A DNA stretch of 64,000 nucleotides from Eutreptiella sp. 'Long Island Sound 2002'. Taxonomy: Eukaryota; Euglenozoa; Euglenophyceae; Eutreptiales; Eutreptiaceae. The DNA lies in contig OZ038381.1 in NCBI GenBank assembly GCA_964036045.1, positions 153,716,352 through 153,780,351 of the forward strand. The letters run 5' to 3'. The position numbers and the translations under genes were made by a program. The notes under the pieces were generated by a model. The model made no database searches, had not been told where the DNA came from, and saw nothing but the letters and a program-made list of their open reading frames with translations. How positions within the stretch are numbered: the stretch's first letter is position 1; the number at the start of each line of letters is the position of its first letter. This document shows positions 7,785-18,500 of this stretch, piece by piece.

Positions 7785-10619
7785 AGGCATGATCCCCAAA
7801 TTCCTGATCGACCATTACTTGATGTAGGGTCGCTTGTCTCCTCTCCCCTGGATCCGGCAGCGGATCCTTCTGTTGCAGTGGACGAGGTTGGTGTACAGTC
7901 CAAACACAGGGCCCGTCAGTTTGTCACAAAGCTGTGGGTCTCTGATTGCAAGGGAAATTTCCACCTCGCCACTTGTTTGTGTGACAATGGATCAGAGGTA
8001 AATCTCCAATCCAATTCATTCTTACCCGACGACTGCGTGTTTGAATCGCCTCATCCTGTTACCCTCGAGGGAGTTTCTGGACATTCTCTCGCAGGTGGGC
8101 AACGCGGTTGTTATATATCAACTCATTTGGTCGCTCAAGACCTTTGGGAAGAGCAAAATGTGGAAGAAGTTGTCCTTAAGGATGACTACTTCTATCGTGC
8201 TGACATAAAGTATGACCTTTATTTGGGCCATCCTTGGCTTCGCAAGAACAGGGTAGCGCCCGTAGGTCATCGACGTTGTTTTTTGCTGGAGTCAGGTCCC
8301 TTGGAGCGTCCTGAATTTCGTTTTTTGCACGCAGGGTTTAAAAGTGCAGAAGAATTTTTGAAGCAAAAAGTGACACCAAAATTTGGTGAAGATGTCACCA
8401 TTGCAGAGGTGAATGGGAGTGCCGATTACTCCCAAGAGTTAGAATGTCTTCGTAGGGACTCCCAGCCACGACGCCCTTCGCGCTGGCACTCTTCATCCTA
8501 CAGAGTTGTCGACAAATGGCGCGATGCAATTTGTGAATATTTTCATGAACACCATTCCTTTTGGCCCCAGTATGATGCCTTTGCTAACCGTATGAACAAG
8601 CGCTTTGACAAGCACTTTAGCGACGCTTGGACCCATAAATGGGACAAGAAGTTGTGGATTAATCCTCCGTTTCACTTAATCCAGCAGGTCATCCATAAAA
8701 TCAAGCAAGATAAAACCCAGGCGATTTTAGTTGTGCCCTTGTGGGACGACAAGCCTTGGTTTCAGGAATTACAAGACATTTGTGTAGATTACATCGAAAT
8801 TCCCAGGAAGATTAAGCTGTATGCCAGGGACGACACAGGTCCCCTGCCACAGCGGTCCTGGAGTTCGCTTGCATTCCTGGTGAATGGAAAGCTTTCTGAC
8901 TCTAATTCTGCTGATTCTGGTACTGATTCTTGTGTTGGGTCAGAATCTGAGGTTGAGCGTGGTACTGATGATGAATCTATTTCTTCTGATTTTTGTCCGT
9001 CAGATACCCAAGGTGATTCAATGTCCAATGGATCCGCCTCGTCTCCCTCTTCCCCAATACGGTCGACATCGAAAAGAATCTTCAGTGCACGGGCGAGGAA
9101 AAATCTCCAATCGCGCCGCAAATTCAGAGTTTTTTATGAAAAACCCCCTGTGGAAGCTTTCATGGATCCTTTCGAGGAGCTGGATCACGAAGAGAATCTC
9201 TGGGATTTCGACACACGACCCACCTATCTTCAAGAGGCAGTTGATACGGACCTGTTTAGGGACATCCGTAAGAAGATTCTTCCTGCCAAAGTCGAAGAAG
9301 TCGCCAAAGTTTTTTCGACAGTAATTCCTGGCGATCAGGTGGACACTGAATTGTGTTCCAAGTCAAGAGAAAAGATTTTTGAGGAACGGAAGGACACAAC
9401 CCTTTCAGGGAAGTTGATCAAAGACCCCCCTGTCCGTGGACAGTTCGGTGAAGCCTTCATCGAGCTTCGTGAAGGGTACAAGGCAAAGAAACAGCGCCCT
9501 TATGAAAATCATGGACATAAACATGAGATCCTCAGAAAAATCATCGAGAGAAATCTCAGGGAATTTGGTTGGCTTGAGGGTTGTATGACCAGCGAATGGT
9601 GCTGTTCACCCTTCACAGTCCCGAAGCCCCCGCCTGCAGACCAGAACACTATTGATGGTTGGCGAATGGTGGTTGATTTTCGCAACCTCAACGCCGAAAC
9701 CAAGGCGGATTCACACCCCCTGCCCCTCATTGAGGAGGAAATCGCCAAGAGGGCAAGAGGTCGTTTGTTTTCTGTGCTGGATCTCCGTCACGGCTTTCAC
9801 CAAATGCCGTTGAGGAAGGACAGCCGACCTCTCACTTGTATGTGCACGCCATGTGGACCAGTCCAGTGGACCGTCATGCCCATGGGGCTGAAGAACGCCC
9901 CCTCATTTTTTCAAAGAATGATGGAGGATGTGCTGTTCACAACCCATCCTGAGCTTCGTGCCTTCGTGAGCGTGTACATAGATGACATAATCATCGCGAC
10001 GGAAGGGGAGGGACTGACCGAAGCCGAGCTGGTGGCCCTACATGAGAAGCAGCTGAACCAAGTTTTGGACATTCTTGACGCCAATCAGCTGATTTGTGGG
10101 CCAAAGAAGGGAAAATTATTTTTGAAATCAGTCGAATTTTGTGGTTCTCTCCTAGAGAATGGCACCCGACGACCCAGTCCAGGGAAGCTCGTCGCTATTC
10201 AGAAGTGGAAGCGCCCTGAGACGATCACGGAGTTGAGAGGATTCCTTGGTTGTTGCAATTTTTACCACACTTTTGTGCCGAATTTTGCCAAGTTTGCTGC
10301 CCCCCTCACTGAATTATTGAAGGTAGGGAGAGATGCAGGCAAGGCAGGTTCAAAGGTTCGTGTCAAGTGGACTGACGAATGCGAGGAGGCCTTCCATCAC
10401 TTGAAGGCGGCCCTCTGTGAAGTCGCCACGTTGCATGTGCCCCAATTTGACGGACCCTTCTACATTAGAACCGACGCATCTAGGTACGCGATCGGAGCTG
10501 TCCATGAACAGGTTGATGAGGCCACCGGCGATCATTACCCTCTTGCATTTTGGTCTCGGAAGCTAGCCCCACGCCAAAAGTGCAATGGTCGCCGCGTGAG
10601 CAAGAAACGTATGCCATAA
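7749..10619 (+). CDS. pol: Element 2 pol, first part: protease, methyltransferase-like, RT, RNase H start
   Basis: The frame is continuous with gag and starts after the TAG; no early ATG is needed if readthrough occurs. An aspartic protease follows at about 7960-8240, with the catalytic triplet written DNGS instead of the usual D[ST]G. A methyltransferase-like domain occupies about 8515-8805 (DAFANRMNKRF, then WINPPFHLI, then LVVPLWDDKPW). An acidic Ser-rich linker follows. Reverse transcriptase spans about 9560-10150 with FSVLDLRHGFHQM and the catalytic YIDD at 9976-9987. The RNase H domain begins near 10455 (RTDAS). The frame fails near 10578, where one base appears missing, and ends out of frame at 10619. 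Confidence 0.92.
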   Translation, partial: GSHENRPSPGDFRHDPQIPDRPLLDVGSLVSSPLDPAADPSVAVDEVGVQSKHRARQFVTKLWVSDCKGNFHLATCLCDNGSEVNLQSNSFLPDDCVFESPHPVTLEGVSGHSLAGGQRGCYISTHLVAQDLWEEQNVEEVVLKDDYFYRADIKYDLYLGHPWLRKNRVAPVGHRRCFLLESGPLERPEFRFLHAGFKSAEEFLKQKVTPKFGEDVTIAEVNGSADYSQELECLRRDSQPRRPSRWHSSSYRVVDKWRDAICEYFHEHHSFWPQYDAFANRMNKRFDKHFSDAWTHKWDKKLWINPPFHLIQQVIHKIKQDKTQAILVVPLWDDKPWFQELQDICVDYIEIPRKIKLYARDDTGPLPQRSWSSLAFLVNGKLSDSNSADSGTDSCVGSESEVERGTDDESISSDFCPSDTQGDSMSNGSASSPSSPIRSTSKRIFSARARKNLQSRRKFRVFYEKPPVEAFMDPFEELDHEENLWDFDTRPTYLQEAVDTDLFRDIRKKILPAKVEEVAKVFSTVIPGDQVDTELCSKSREKIFEERKDTTLSGKLIKDPPVRGQFGEAFIELREGYKAKKQRPYENHGHKHEILRKIIERNLREFGWLEGCMTSEWCCSPFTVPKPPPADQNTIDGWRMVVDFRNLNAETKADSHPLPLIEEEIAKRARGRLFSVLDLRHGFHQMPLRKDSRPLTCMCTPCGPVQWTVMPMGLKNAPSFFQRMMEDVLFTTHPELRAFVSVYIDDIIIATEGEGLTEAELVALHEKQLNQVLDILDANQLICGPKKGKLFLKSVEFCGSLLENGTRRPSPGKLVAIQKWKRPETITELRGFLGCCNFYHTFVPNFAKFAAPLTELLKVGRDAGKAGSKVRVKWTDECEEAFHHLKAALCEVATLHVPQFDGPFYIRTDASRYAIGAVHEQVDEATGDHYPLAFWSRKLAPRQKCNGRRVSKKRMP

Positions 10620-12934
10620 TTTGCGCTCTAAAAAAGTACCAATCGTGGGTTGGCACCAATCGAGTCGAGGTCCTGACGGATCATCGATCTCTGGAGTATT
10701 GGGCCACCGAACACATTGATACTGTCGCGAGCCCAGCTGGTCGACGGGCCAGATGGCACGAATTTCTCAGTCTGTTTGACCTCCATGTGTCGTATTTGCC
10801 TGGAAAACACAACACGGTAGCGGATGCTCTGAGCCGATGGGCTTACCCCGCCTCAGAGGGGCTGCAAAGTACCAACATCCATGGTACGGAGCAGGACCGC
10901 CATGTCATCATCGAATGGGATCAGGAAGAAAAGAAACTCATTCGACGTGCATGCATGCAGTGCGCTGTTAAACAGCACGCATTGCCGTGTCACGACATCA
11001 CGGCCATCTCAGATCCGGCGCATGCCCATGAGATCTGCACCAAAACACTGAAAGTCGTGGAGAAAGTCACCGATCCCTCCTCAGGGAGTGTGAAACGGTT
11101 TGACTATACCCGACAAGTAAGTCGATTTCGGTTGATCCAAGGCATTAAGCGTCGAGATCCGGCCAAAACTCCACCCCTGCCTAAAGATTCCCTGATCATC
11201 CGTGACTGGACGTCCGATTACCTGCAGGATCCCATGTTTAAAGAGGTCTTTGGAAATCTCAAATCCAAAGATGCTCACAGGGATGGGATTTTTGCTGAGT
11301 ACTCGTTGGATGGGGGGAAGCTGTGGATGGAGGGTAAATTGTGTGTGCCAGACGCCCTAATCCCCCGAGTGTTAAACTGGTGGCACAAATGGGAGTCCCC
11401 CCACGCACATGGCCGTCGACTGTGGTCGATGATTAAACATAGGTTGTTTGGCTCACGGCTATATACTCACTGCATGAAAGTAGCCGCCGGATGCGCCCAA
11501 TGTGCTGTCTCGACGCCCCCCAGCGCGAAGAAGCACGGCCATCTGAGGCCTCATCCTATTCCGGAGCGCCTCTTTAACAGAGTCACCAGTGATTTCTTCT
11601 ATCTCGGTGAACTCGATGACGAAGAGTGCCATTGGACTAACAAAAAAGTCAATGGTGTGCTCCTCATTCAGTGCCGTCATTCCGGCTACATTCAAGTGTT
11701 GCCTTGCAACATTGAGTCGATGACTGGCAAGGCTGCCGCCAAATGGTGCGCGCAGATCTGGATGGGAGGCTGGGACGTCCCATCCGAGGTGGTGACAGAT
11801 TCAGGCAAAGAGTACACCTCCGAATGGTGGAGAGAATTGTGTGCTCGCCTTGGAATCCACCACCTCCGATGTGAAATCCACTCGCATCGATCGCTGCCTG
11901 GCGAAAGAGCCGGCCGCTCAATTATTAATATGCTTCGTAAGGAGCTCGCGAGTGAAAAGGATTTCCATTGGATGGAAGTTCTCTTCGCATTGCTTCGCCG
12001 TTACCACAACACGCCTTTGTATCATGGCCTTTCTCCAAATGAAATTGTCTTTGGACGAAAGAAGTGTTGGTGGAACATGCCGTTGAATAATCCTCGCCCC
12101 TGTAAGGATGCTTCGCTGTTTTTGGACGAAGTCCAACGAGCAGATAAATCTGTGTCGAAATTAATCGAGAAGCATCAAGCTGACTGGCTTTGGGTCCAGA
12201 ATCAAGGCCGAAAAAACCCCCACAATTTTGAAGTCGATGATCGAGTTTGGCTTCGAAAATCCGAAACCACCCTGGACGGAGATGACAAGCTTCTTCCCTT
12301 GTGGGAGGGGCCATTCGCTGTTACAGCGCGTCTTGGTGAGAACAGGTGGAGGATTCGTGTGGATGTCAGCAGGGAAATTGACGTTTCGGGCGATCGCCTC
12401 AAGAGAGAGATCCCCTCCCCCAAGGATCGGGTTAAACCCCTTTTTTGGACTGCAAAACACTTGTCCGATCGGGTCATCGAAGGGGGGAAGTACGAACTCA
12501 AGAGGATTGTTGAAGCAAGACGTGACGCCAAGGGCGAATGGGAATTTCTGTGTGAGTGGAGGGGCTTTGATACCAGTCACAACAACTGGGAACCAGCCCA
12601 ATCTTTTGTCCATGGGTACACCAAGGGGTTCATCGACTTCCTGAAGAAGCACCCCGAAATTGGAGTACTCCTGACAGATTGTTTGTCGAAACCAGACAGA
12701 CAAGTGGAGAGCGACGGAAAACGACCCGTGGTGAATCGAGATCCAGCCTTTTACGGCCCTCAGCAGCCACATTCCAGGGCTGATCCGTCGATCCCCCCTC
12801 CTGCGGTCAGGCCAGCCCAGGAACCAAATGAGGACCAAGCTTCGAGTTCGGCCGCTGATTTGCAGCGCCCAAGCCGTACGAGGGCCAGGCCAGACAGGTT
12901 GGTGGTCACATGTATTCGTGCTTGGCCGAATTGA
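10580..12934 (+). CDS. pol: Element 2 pol, second part: RNase H, integrase, chromodomain
   Basis: After the frameshift near 10578 the RNase H domain resumes (VQWSPREQETYAII, then LTDHRSLEYW). The integrase follows: an HHCC zinc-binding region at about 11370-11510, then the DDE core with Asp in TSDFF (near 11589), Asp in VTDSGKEY (near 11797) and Glu in GERAGRSI (near 11902). A GPF module (LWEGPFAV) sits near 12300. A chromodomain at about 12490-12655 (YELKRIVEARRD, WEFLCEWRGFDTSHNNWEP) would direct integration to methylated-histone chromatin, as in other chromoviruses. A short Pro/Ser-rich tail ends at TGA 12932-12934. Everything after the frameshift is intact. Confidence 0.92.
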   Translation: MQWSPREQETYAIICALKKYQSWVGTNRVEVLTDHRSLEYWATEHIDTVASPAGRRARWHEFLSLFDLHVSYLPGKHNTVADALSRWAYPASEGLQSTNIHGTEQDRHVIIEWDQEEKKLIRRACMQCAVKQHALPCHDITAISDPAHAHEICTKTLKVVEKVTDPSSGSVKRFDYTRQVSRFRLIQGIKRRDPAKTPPLPKDSLIIRDWTSDYLQDPMFKEVFGNLKSKDAHRDGIFAEYSLDGGKLWMEGKLCVPDALIPRVLNWWHKWESPHAHGRRLWSMIKHRLFGSRLYTHCMKVAAGCAQCAVSTPPSAKKHGHLRPHPIPERLFNRVTSDFFYLGELDDEECHWTNKKVNGVLLIQCRHSGYIQVLPCNIESMTGKAAAKWCAQIWMGGWDVPSEVVTDSGKEYTSEWWRELCARLGIHHLRCEIHSHRSLPGERAGRSIINMLRKELASEKDFHWMEVLFALLRRYHNTPLYHGLSPNEIVFGRKKCWWNMPLNNPRPCKDASLFLDEVQRADKSVSKLIEKHQADWLWVQNQGRKNPHNFEVDDRVWLRKSETTLDGDDKLLPLWEGPFAVTARLGENRWRIRVDVSREIDVSGDRLKREIPSPKDRVKPLFWTAKHLSDRVIEGGKYELKRIVEARRDAKGEWEFLCEWRGFDTSHNNWEPAQSFVHGYTKGFIDFLKKHPEIGVLLTDCLSKPDRQVESDGKRPVVNRDPAFYGPQQPHSRADPSIPPPAVRPAQEPNEDQASSSAADLQRPSRTRARPDRLVVTCIRAWPN

Positions 12935-14568
12935 GGAAGCCATTCTACCACATTCTGCTCAATCCACTGTTCATTCTTTCTGTTTATGTCATGATGTGGA
13001 GAACTGCGAATGTTTGATAATTTGACGTCAATCAACTTTTCTTTGGTCTCCGTTCGGCAGACAAGGCGTAGATACGCTGACGGAGTGTGCTGCCGTGTTC
13101 AGAAAAAACCAAACTCAGGCTTAATTCAGGCAGATTCGGGGTAATCTTGTCTCTGTTGGTCTGTGCATCTTTGGAATTTGGCTACTCGTGCAGATGGAAG
13201 CAAATGTACATAATCAAAACGCTGGCCAGCGACATTCACCCCTACAGGCACCCCCTGTAGTACTGGCTGCACCAGATGCGACGCCAGGAACTCAGATCAT
13301 ACCTTCATTTGCTGTGATGCTAACGCCAAAGTCCAGACTCAGATCCAGGATCCTCAAATTTGCCTTGAATTTCTCAGGTTTGTCCATCATTCTGCCACTG
13401 TTGTACGAAACCCAGACGTCAATTGTTCAGACAATCTTCATCTAGGAGCTCTAGGGACTTCTAACAGCAACCTCTGAAGTCCGTACGCTTCGTTGTATTT
13501 TTGGCACACGCCAATGTGAGCTCAATCCGACCTGAAACTGTCGAAAATGGTGAATCCAAGTGTCTTGTCGGACTCCATCGAAAGATTGGCCTTGTCCAAG
13601 TCGATTGACACCACCGCCACTGTAAATTCGGTGTCTCTCAGTTATATACTGTCAGTAAAGTGCCTTCAGCGAACCTTCGGCGCGTTACATGCCAAGGATC
13701 CAGGGCCAGCATGTCCCATCATGATGCATCATCACATGATCCACATTTTGATAGAATCTGTTAGATGCTCGCGAACCAACGTGCCGGAAAGCACAATTGA
13801 GCTGAATAAACGACAATATATATTAACTTTAGTCTAAACGAAAGTGTTGGTAGTTTTAGTTGTACACATTCCGCTTCATTTCACCTTCATCCTAGGGAAT
13901 TTGTTGATTCTAGGACAATTTAGGTTGATTGCCTTGTCATCTCCCATCATTCCTCGAAGATCTGTCGACGGCTTTGCCTAACTTCGTTGACGCTTATGAT
14001 CTTCTGTGCACATAGGGTCTGTAGACAACATTTGTATTTGTTTTCCCACTCTGTGTTTGTTTAATCTCCTCCATCTCTGCCCAAATTCATTCTTATTTTG
14101 TTGAATTTTGTGATCATCCACCAAATGCGCCAATTCTGAGCCACATGCTGTACTTTTCAGAACGACAAAAGCGGGATAACACGATGTAGAGTTCGGCGAG
14201 GACACCGTAGCGTGCCCGCGACAGCGAAACTGTGCCAGAGCGCTGAGATGTCACTCCAATTCTTGATCCCCCCACTCAATCCATCAATAATCTACCTCAT
14301 TCTCAACCAATGCATGGTTTGGTATCGATTCTCGATACGTTTACATGCTTTTTAGCCCATGACCTAATGTTTTACTGCACGGAGGACTCTTCGTCACTTC
14401 TCATTCTGTCTCATTTCAGGTTCATCCAGCCTGATTCAGTGCCAATTCAGTCCAAATCAGGTCAGATCAAGCAGATTTCGCCCCATCGAGGCTACATTTC
14501 TATGTTTTTCTGGGACTTACCCGCACTACGTTCTTCGTTGACGTAGCGACACACCCCAGTGTGTTTTT
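12935..14568 (+). other. Element 2 3' non-coding region
   Basis: About 1.6 kb separates the pol stop from the purine tract. It has no ORF with recognisable similarity on either strand and no obvious internal repeat. It is AT-richer than pol. Long 3' untranslated regions occur in several plant and algal chromoviruses; any function here is unknown. Confidence 0.75.
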
Positions 14569-14578
14569 GGAGGGGGAG
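14569..14578 (+). other. Polypurine tract of element 2
   Basis: GGAGGGGGAG directly precedes the TG of the right LTR, the expected plus-strand primer position. Confidence 0.9.
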
Positions 14579-15110
14579 TGTAAGTGCGGCTAGCCCCATC
14601 TGCTCAGATTTTCAGACATTCTGCCCAGATTGGCTACATTTTGGTCATTTTCTTTGCCTCGGCGGAATCGCCGCCTAGCAGCTCAGTCTCAGGATATTTC
14701 CTATATATTTCTGATATGCCGGATTTGATTCCGCGGTCCATTTCCCGTAAATCCGCCGCGTTCCGCTATTTTAGCTGGAATCGCCATTTGCCGCTGACGC
14801 GCGCTCGCGGGCCAGATCGGCCAAACATTTTTACATAAATGGATTATTTAAATCTTTTCAGACAGTTTTGGACACTCAGATGTATTTAGAATAATTCGCA
14901 TCAATTTTCTTCATAGACTGGGATTTTCTGCCGGACCACAATCAGCATGGACCTTGCTTCTGTTGTCGCTGCTCTCGCCTCCGTTGGTGTTCGAGTATCC
15001 GGTTCTACCCCCAATAACAACATCCAGGGAGACTCCTCGCGTGCCTGCCCCACTGGTCTTGCCGGCCCCGAGCCCTCCGGCACCCACAACGACCCAGGGC
15101 AGCACTTTCA
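14579..15110 (+). repeat. Right LTR of element 2
   Basis: This 532-bp direct repeat of the left LTR differs by four substitutions. It repeats the first 54 gag codons, which run into a stop in the flanking DNA. Confidence 0.95.
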
Positions 15111-15115
15111 CTTAT
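15111..15115 (+). repeat. Target-site duplication of element 2 (right copy)
   Basis: CTTAT matches 4337-4341. Element 1 pol resumes at 15116 in the frame it was leaving at 4341. Confidence 0.95.
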
Positions 15116-17267
15116 AAGGACCTATCTGGAGGTGTTCGGGGAACTACCACCCCAAGCCTCATGTGACAAGCTGGTACAGATGGACCTCAGGCTGAAACCC
15201 GAGTTTGTTGGTCACAAGATCCGGAGGATACCCTATCCGGCTCCTAAAGAGCAGGCCGACGAGATTGAGCGACAGATACAAGAATTTATCGACGCTGGCC
15301 TGGTCCTGGAGTACAAGGACGGGGACTACCCCCAACACTGCAGCCCCTGTTTCCTGGTGGCTAAACCTGGGTCTACAGCCAAACGGCTGGTAGTGGACTA
15401 CGGAGAGCTAAACAAGAAAACACTGAACCACTCAGGGTCCATTCCTCATATGGAGTCTACCCTTGAGAAGATAGCCTCCTGTCGCTACAAGACCAAGATG
15501 GACAAGAGGAGTCAATTCTGGCAGGTGGACCTGACGCCCAACGCTCAGGAGCTACTAGCCTTCATCACCCCTCAGGGGAGGGTGTTTAAGTGGAAGGTCA
15601 TGCCGTTTGGCGCGGCCAACGCACCCGCTCTAATCCAAGAGCTGATGAACAAGATCTTGTCCATCCTACAAAGGAGACCTAAGGTGCAGGAACTCATATC
15701 CCGTGGGGCCCAGATGGAAGCACACATCGACGATGTATGCCTCGGGACTAATACCCAGGAGGACCACCTAATCCTCTTGGGTGAGTTCTTTGCGGTGTGC
15801 CAAGAGAACCACACACGACTCAAGCTGGAGAAGTGTGAGTTCATGCAGGAGACCATGCAGTACCTGGGGTGTGACGTTGGCTATGGGTGGTGGACCCCAG
15901 CGGCCTCTAAGGCCAAACCCCTGATGGACGCCAAGGTACGACACAAAGACCCCAAGAAAGGACTTCATGATGTATGCAGTTTCATTGGGGCGTGCAACTT
16001 CTATCGCCGCCATATCAAAAACTTCACCTACACCAGCGCCATTCTGACGGACCTGATCAAGAAGAGTACTACTTGGCGCTGGGGCCCACAAGAGCAACAA
16101 GCGTTTGACGAGCTGAAAGACAAGGTGGCCAAATCTAAGTGCTTGGGCGTGCCTAGGGCACAAGGGGAGATTATCCTGGTGACCGACGCCAGCAATGTGG
16201 GCGGTGGTGGAACGTTGTTCCAATGGCAAGCACTAGAGAAGGAGGAGTTCGACTCGGCTATTTCCCAATGGGGGACTGAAGGTCTCAACCGAGATGGAAC
16301 TCTCAAGCACAGCTACCCTGACGACAAGTGGGTCCTAGTACCTCTGGGCCACTGGAACTGGAAATGGAACCAGGCAAGGGGGAACTACTCCACCTATGAG
16401 CAGGAATTGCTCGCGGGTATGCTGGTGCCATCCTCACAAGCACGACTGTTGGGGAGTAACCCTGTGGTCTGGCTGTGCGACCAAGAGCCGGTCCGCACTT
16501 TCCAGAAGGGTCCCCCACCCGAGAAGGCCAAGCTACGGCGCTGGTGGACCTACCTCAGCCAACTACGGCTGACGGTACACCATATCCAGGGAGTGAAGAA
16601 CGAGTGTGCAGACTACATCAGCCGCAACAACCTCGACGCCCTGATTGGTGCCTGGTCTGAAGCGCTGGCTAAGGCGGCTTTCAGCCGTATGGAAGTCCAC
16701 TTGGACCTCAACATGACTATGATACGCCACCTGGATGGACTCCAACAATCGGAGTACCTGAAGGAGTTTGGGGATATCTACAAGCGCCTGGAGAAACAGC
16801 TTGAACCCCTCCTGGTCAACCAAGATCAGTGGAAGAGGGACGAGAGCTACCTCTGGCACGAGGACCGCATCGTGGTACCCAGTGACAGAGTCCCAGCGCT
16901 GCGGAAGTGGACCCATGAGTCAAGCGGTCATGTGGGTGCTGACCGTACCCTGAGGCTATTCAAGCAGTGGTTCCACACTACGTGGAGTGACGACGAACTG
17001 CGGAAGACCCTCCAGCCTATCGTGGACAAGTGCCCGTGTAGGTCCTGCAAACCAGGGGATATCAGGGACAGAGGTCTTTACTCGACCCTGCCCATCCCTC
17101 ACTGTGCTAACAGTGTTCTATACGTGGACTACACGGAGATGCCGAAGCTCGGGGGCTATGACTTCGCCCTCGTGGTAACCTGTGGGTTGACCAGGTTTAC
17201 CAGGGTGTTCCCATGTACCAAGCTCATTACCGGGGAGGAGACTATCAAGATACTCCTGGAGGAGTGA
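15116..17267 (+). pseudogene. pol: Element 1 pol: RT, RNase H, integrase N-part
   Basis: Pol of element 1 continues here after the nested insertion. Reverse transcriptase spans about 15230-15890 (RLVVDYGELNKKT, then KMDKRSQFWQVDLTP). The catalytic box reads HIDD (near 15724) where Y[IV]DD is usual, and element 3 shares this. RNase H begins with LVTDASNVGGGG near 16180. Its second half contains a long family-specific insert before STYEQELLAG. Integrase starts near 16910 with an HHCC finger (HESSGH...CPCRSC), and the first catalytic Asp lies in LYVDYTE near 17125. A TGA at 17265-17267 replaces the Trp codon present in element 3, so the copy cannot make full-length integrase. Confidence 0.9.
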
Positions 17268-18299
17268 TTTTGTGTCTATGGGGCGCCCAAGGAGATCAAC
17301 TCCGATGAGGACGTACGAGTGCGCTCAGATACCGGCTGGTAAAAGATGGTCCTGAGATCCCTCAATGTCCAGGTGTCTACGGGGATTCCCTACTCTCACA
17401 CGAGCAACCCCCTATGTGAGCGACAGATTTGTGTCCTCAAGGAGAATCTAAGGATATGGTGCAAAACTGAACGCACCAGAGACTGGGTGAGACTACTCCC
17501 CGTCATATCCTTGATGATGAACTCCCAAGAGAGTTCAGCTACTGGCTACTTGCCCCATGAGCTATTCCTAGGGTGCCCGGCGTGGTTCCTACATGCCCCC
17601 TATCCAGAGGACACCCATTCTTCTGTGGGTCAGTGGGTCCAAGAGCAACAAGCCAAGGTGGACAAGGCCAAGGCTATGCTCCAGAGAGTGAGGGAGCGTC
17701 AGTGGAACAAGAAGAACAAGCACCGAGTACCGGCCACCTACGAAGAGGGGGACTGGGTGGTGGTGCACCACAGCCGAGTACCCGCCTGGCCACGCTCTAC
17801 CAGCGATGACCCATACTTCGAGCCCGACAAGATTCTATCTGTGAATGGACACCGTATAACTGTGCGGTGTTCTCCCCGTCTAGGGGGAACCCTGGTGTGC
17901 GCTGCCCTGCACCTGAAGCGCTACTATGATCCTGCAGACCTCTGTGGGGAAGAGTGGGAGCTGAATGACGAGGAAATCAACGCTCTAGACCTACAAGGGG
18001 CTGCCAGCCCTATGGAAGTTGAAGGGGAACTCCCCGACATGAACGCCGAGGAGATGGCTAAGGAGGGCTTCTACCTGATGAAGTCTGTCCTACGCCACCG
18101 CTATCGCCAGGGTTGGCGCTTCCTCACCCTCTGGGAAAGGTTTGGAGTCGAAGAGGCCACCTGGGAACCCCTCTCTGCGTTTGTTCTACCTGAGGGACGC
18201 CTAAACTCAGTTCTGGTAGACTACTTGTCCCAGAACAACCTTGGTGAGTTGGTGAGGCTCGCTGAGACGCTTGCCTCCAAGACTAAAGCTAGGGACTGA
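17268..18299 (+). pseudogene. pol: Element 1 pol: integrase C-part and chromodomain
   Basis: The same frame continues after the TGA, meets a second nonsense codon TAA at 17340-17342 (Tyr in element 3), then is open to 18299. It contains the second integrase Asp (VRSDTGW), the Glu region (NPLCERQICVLKEN), a PYF-type module and a chromodomain-like end at about 18055-18240 (FYLMKSVLRHRYRQGWRFLT, ATWEP). The last residues are the same as in element 3. Both stops are single-base changes relative to element 3. Confidence 0.88.
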
Positions 18300-18490
18300 A
18301 CCTTACCCCTAAGTGTGCTACGTATGTCAGTGTGTGTCTCACTTCTCTCCCGGGCGTGGCTCCCGAATCAACGGGCTTAGCTGATGTCGGACCGAAGGTC
18401 CTAGACAGTTACTGGTACCACTCCTATGGCGCCCAATTTCTGTGTTGGCGCCTATCCTTTGGGGAAGATGGCAAAAGCCCTACCTACTAG
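18300..18490 (+). other. Element 1 3' untranslated segment
   Basis: A short non-coding stretch lies between the pol stop and the purine tract. It contains a GGCGCC-rich inverted motif near 18428 (GGCGCC...TTGGCGCC). Element 3 has a related but diverged segment at 24875-25130. Confidence 0.6.
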
Positions 18491-18500
18491 AGGGGAGGGG
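18491..18500 (+). other. Polypurine tract of element 1
   Basis: AGGGGAGGGG directly precedes TGGCC, the start of the 2.7-kb LTR. Element 3 has GGGGAGGGG at 25131-25139 at the same place. Confidence 0.75.

Larger units (their letters stand above)
4342..15110 (+). mobile_element. Element 2: complete Ty3/gypsy chromovirus nested in element 1
   Basis: This is a 10769-bp LTR retrotransposon with two 532-bp TG...CA LTRs, a tRNA-iMet-like primer site, gag, a protease/RT/RNase H/integrase/chromodomain pol, a 1.6-kb 3' non-coding region and a purine tract before the right LTR. A 5-bp duplication flanks it. The LTRs differ at four positions (about 99.2 percent identical), so insertion was recent. The only obvious lesion in the coding region is a one-base frameshift in RNase H near 10578. 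It sits inside the pol gene of element 1, which is older and more damaged. Confidence 0.95.

Noticed and set aside
17265-17342. Recoding of TGA and TAA in element 1 integrase
   Set aside because: Element 3 has Trp and Tyr codons at these positions, so both are simple nonsense mutations in a dead copy.
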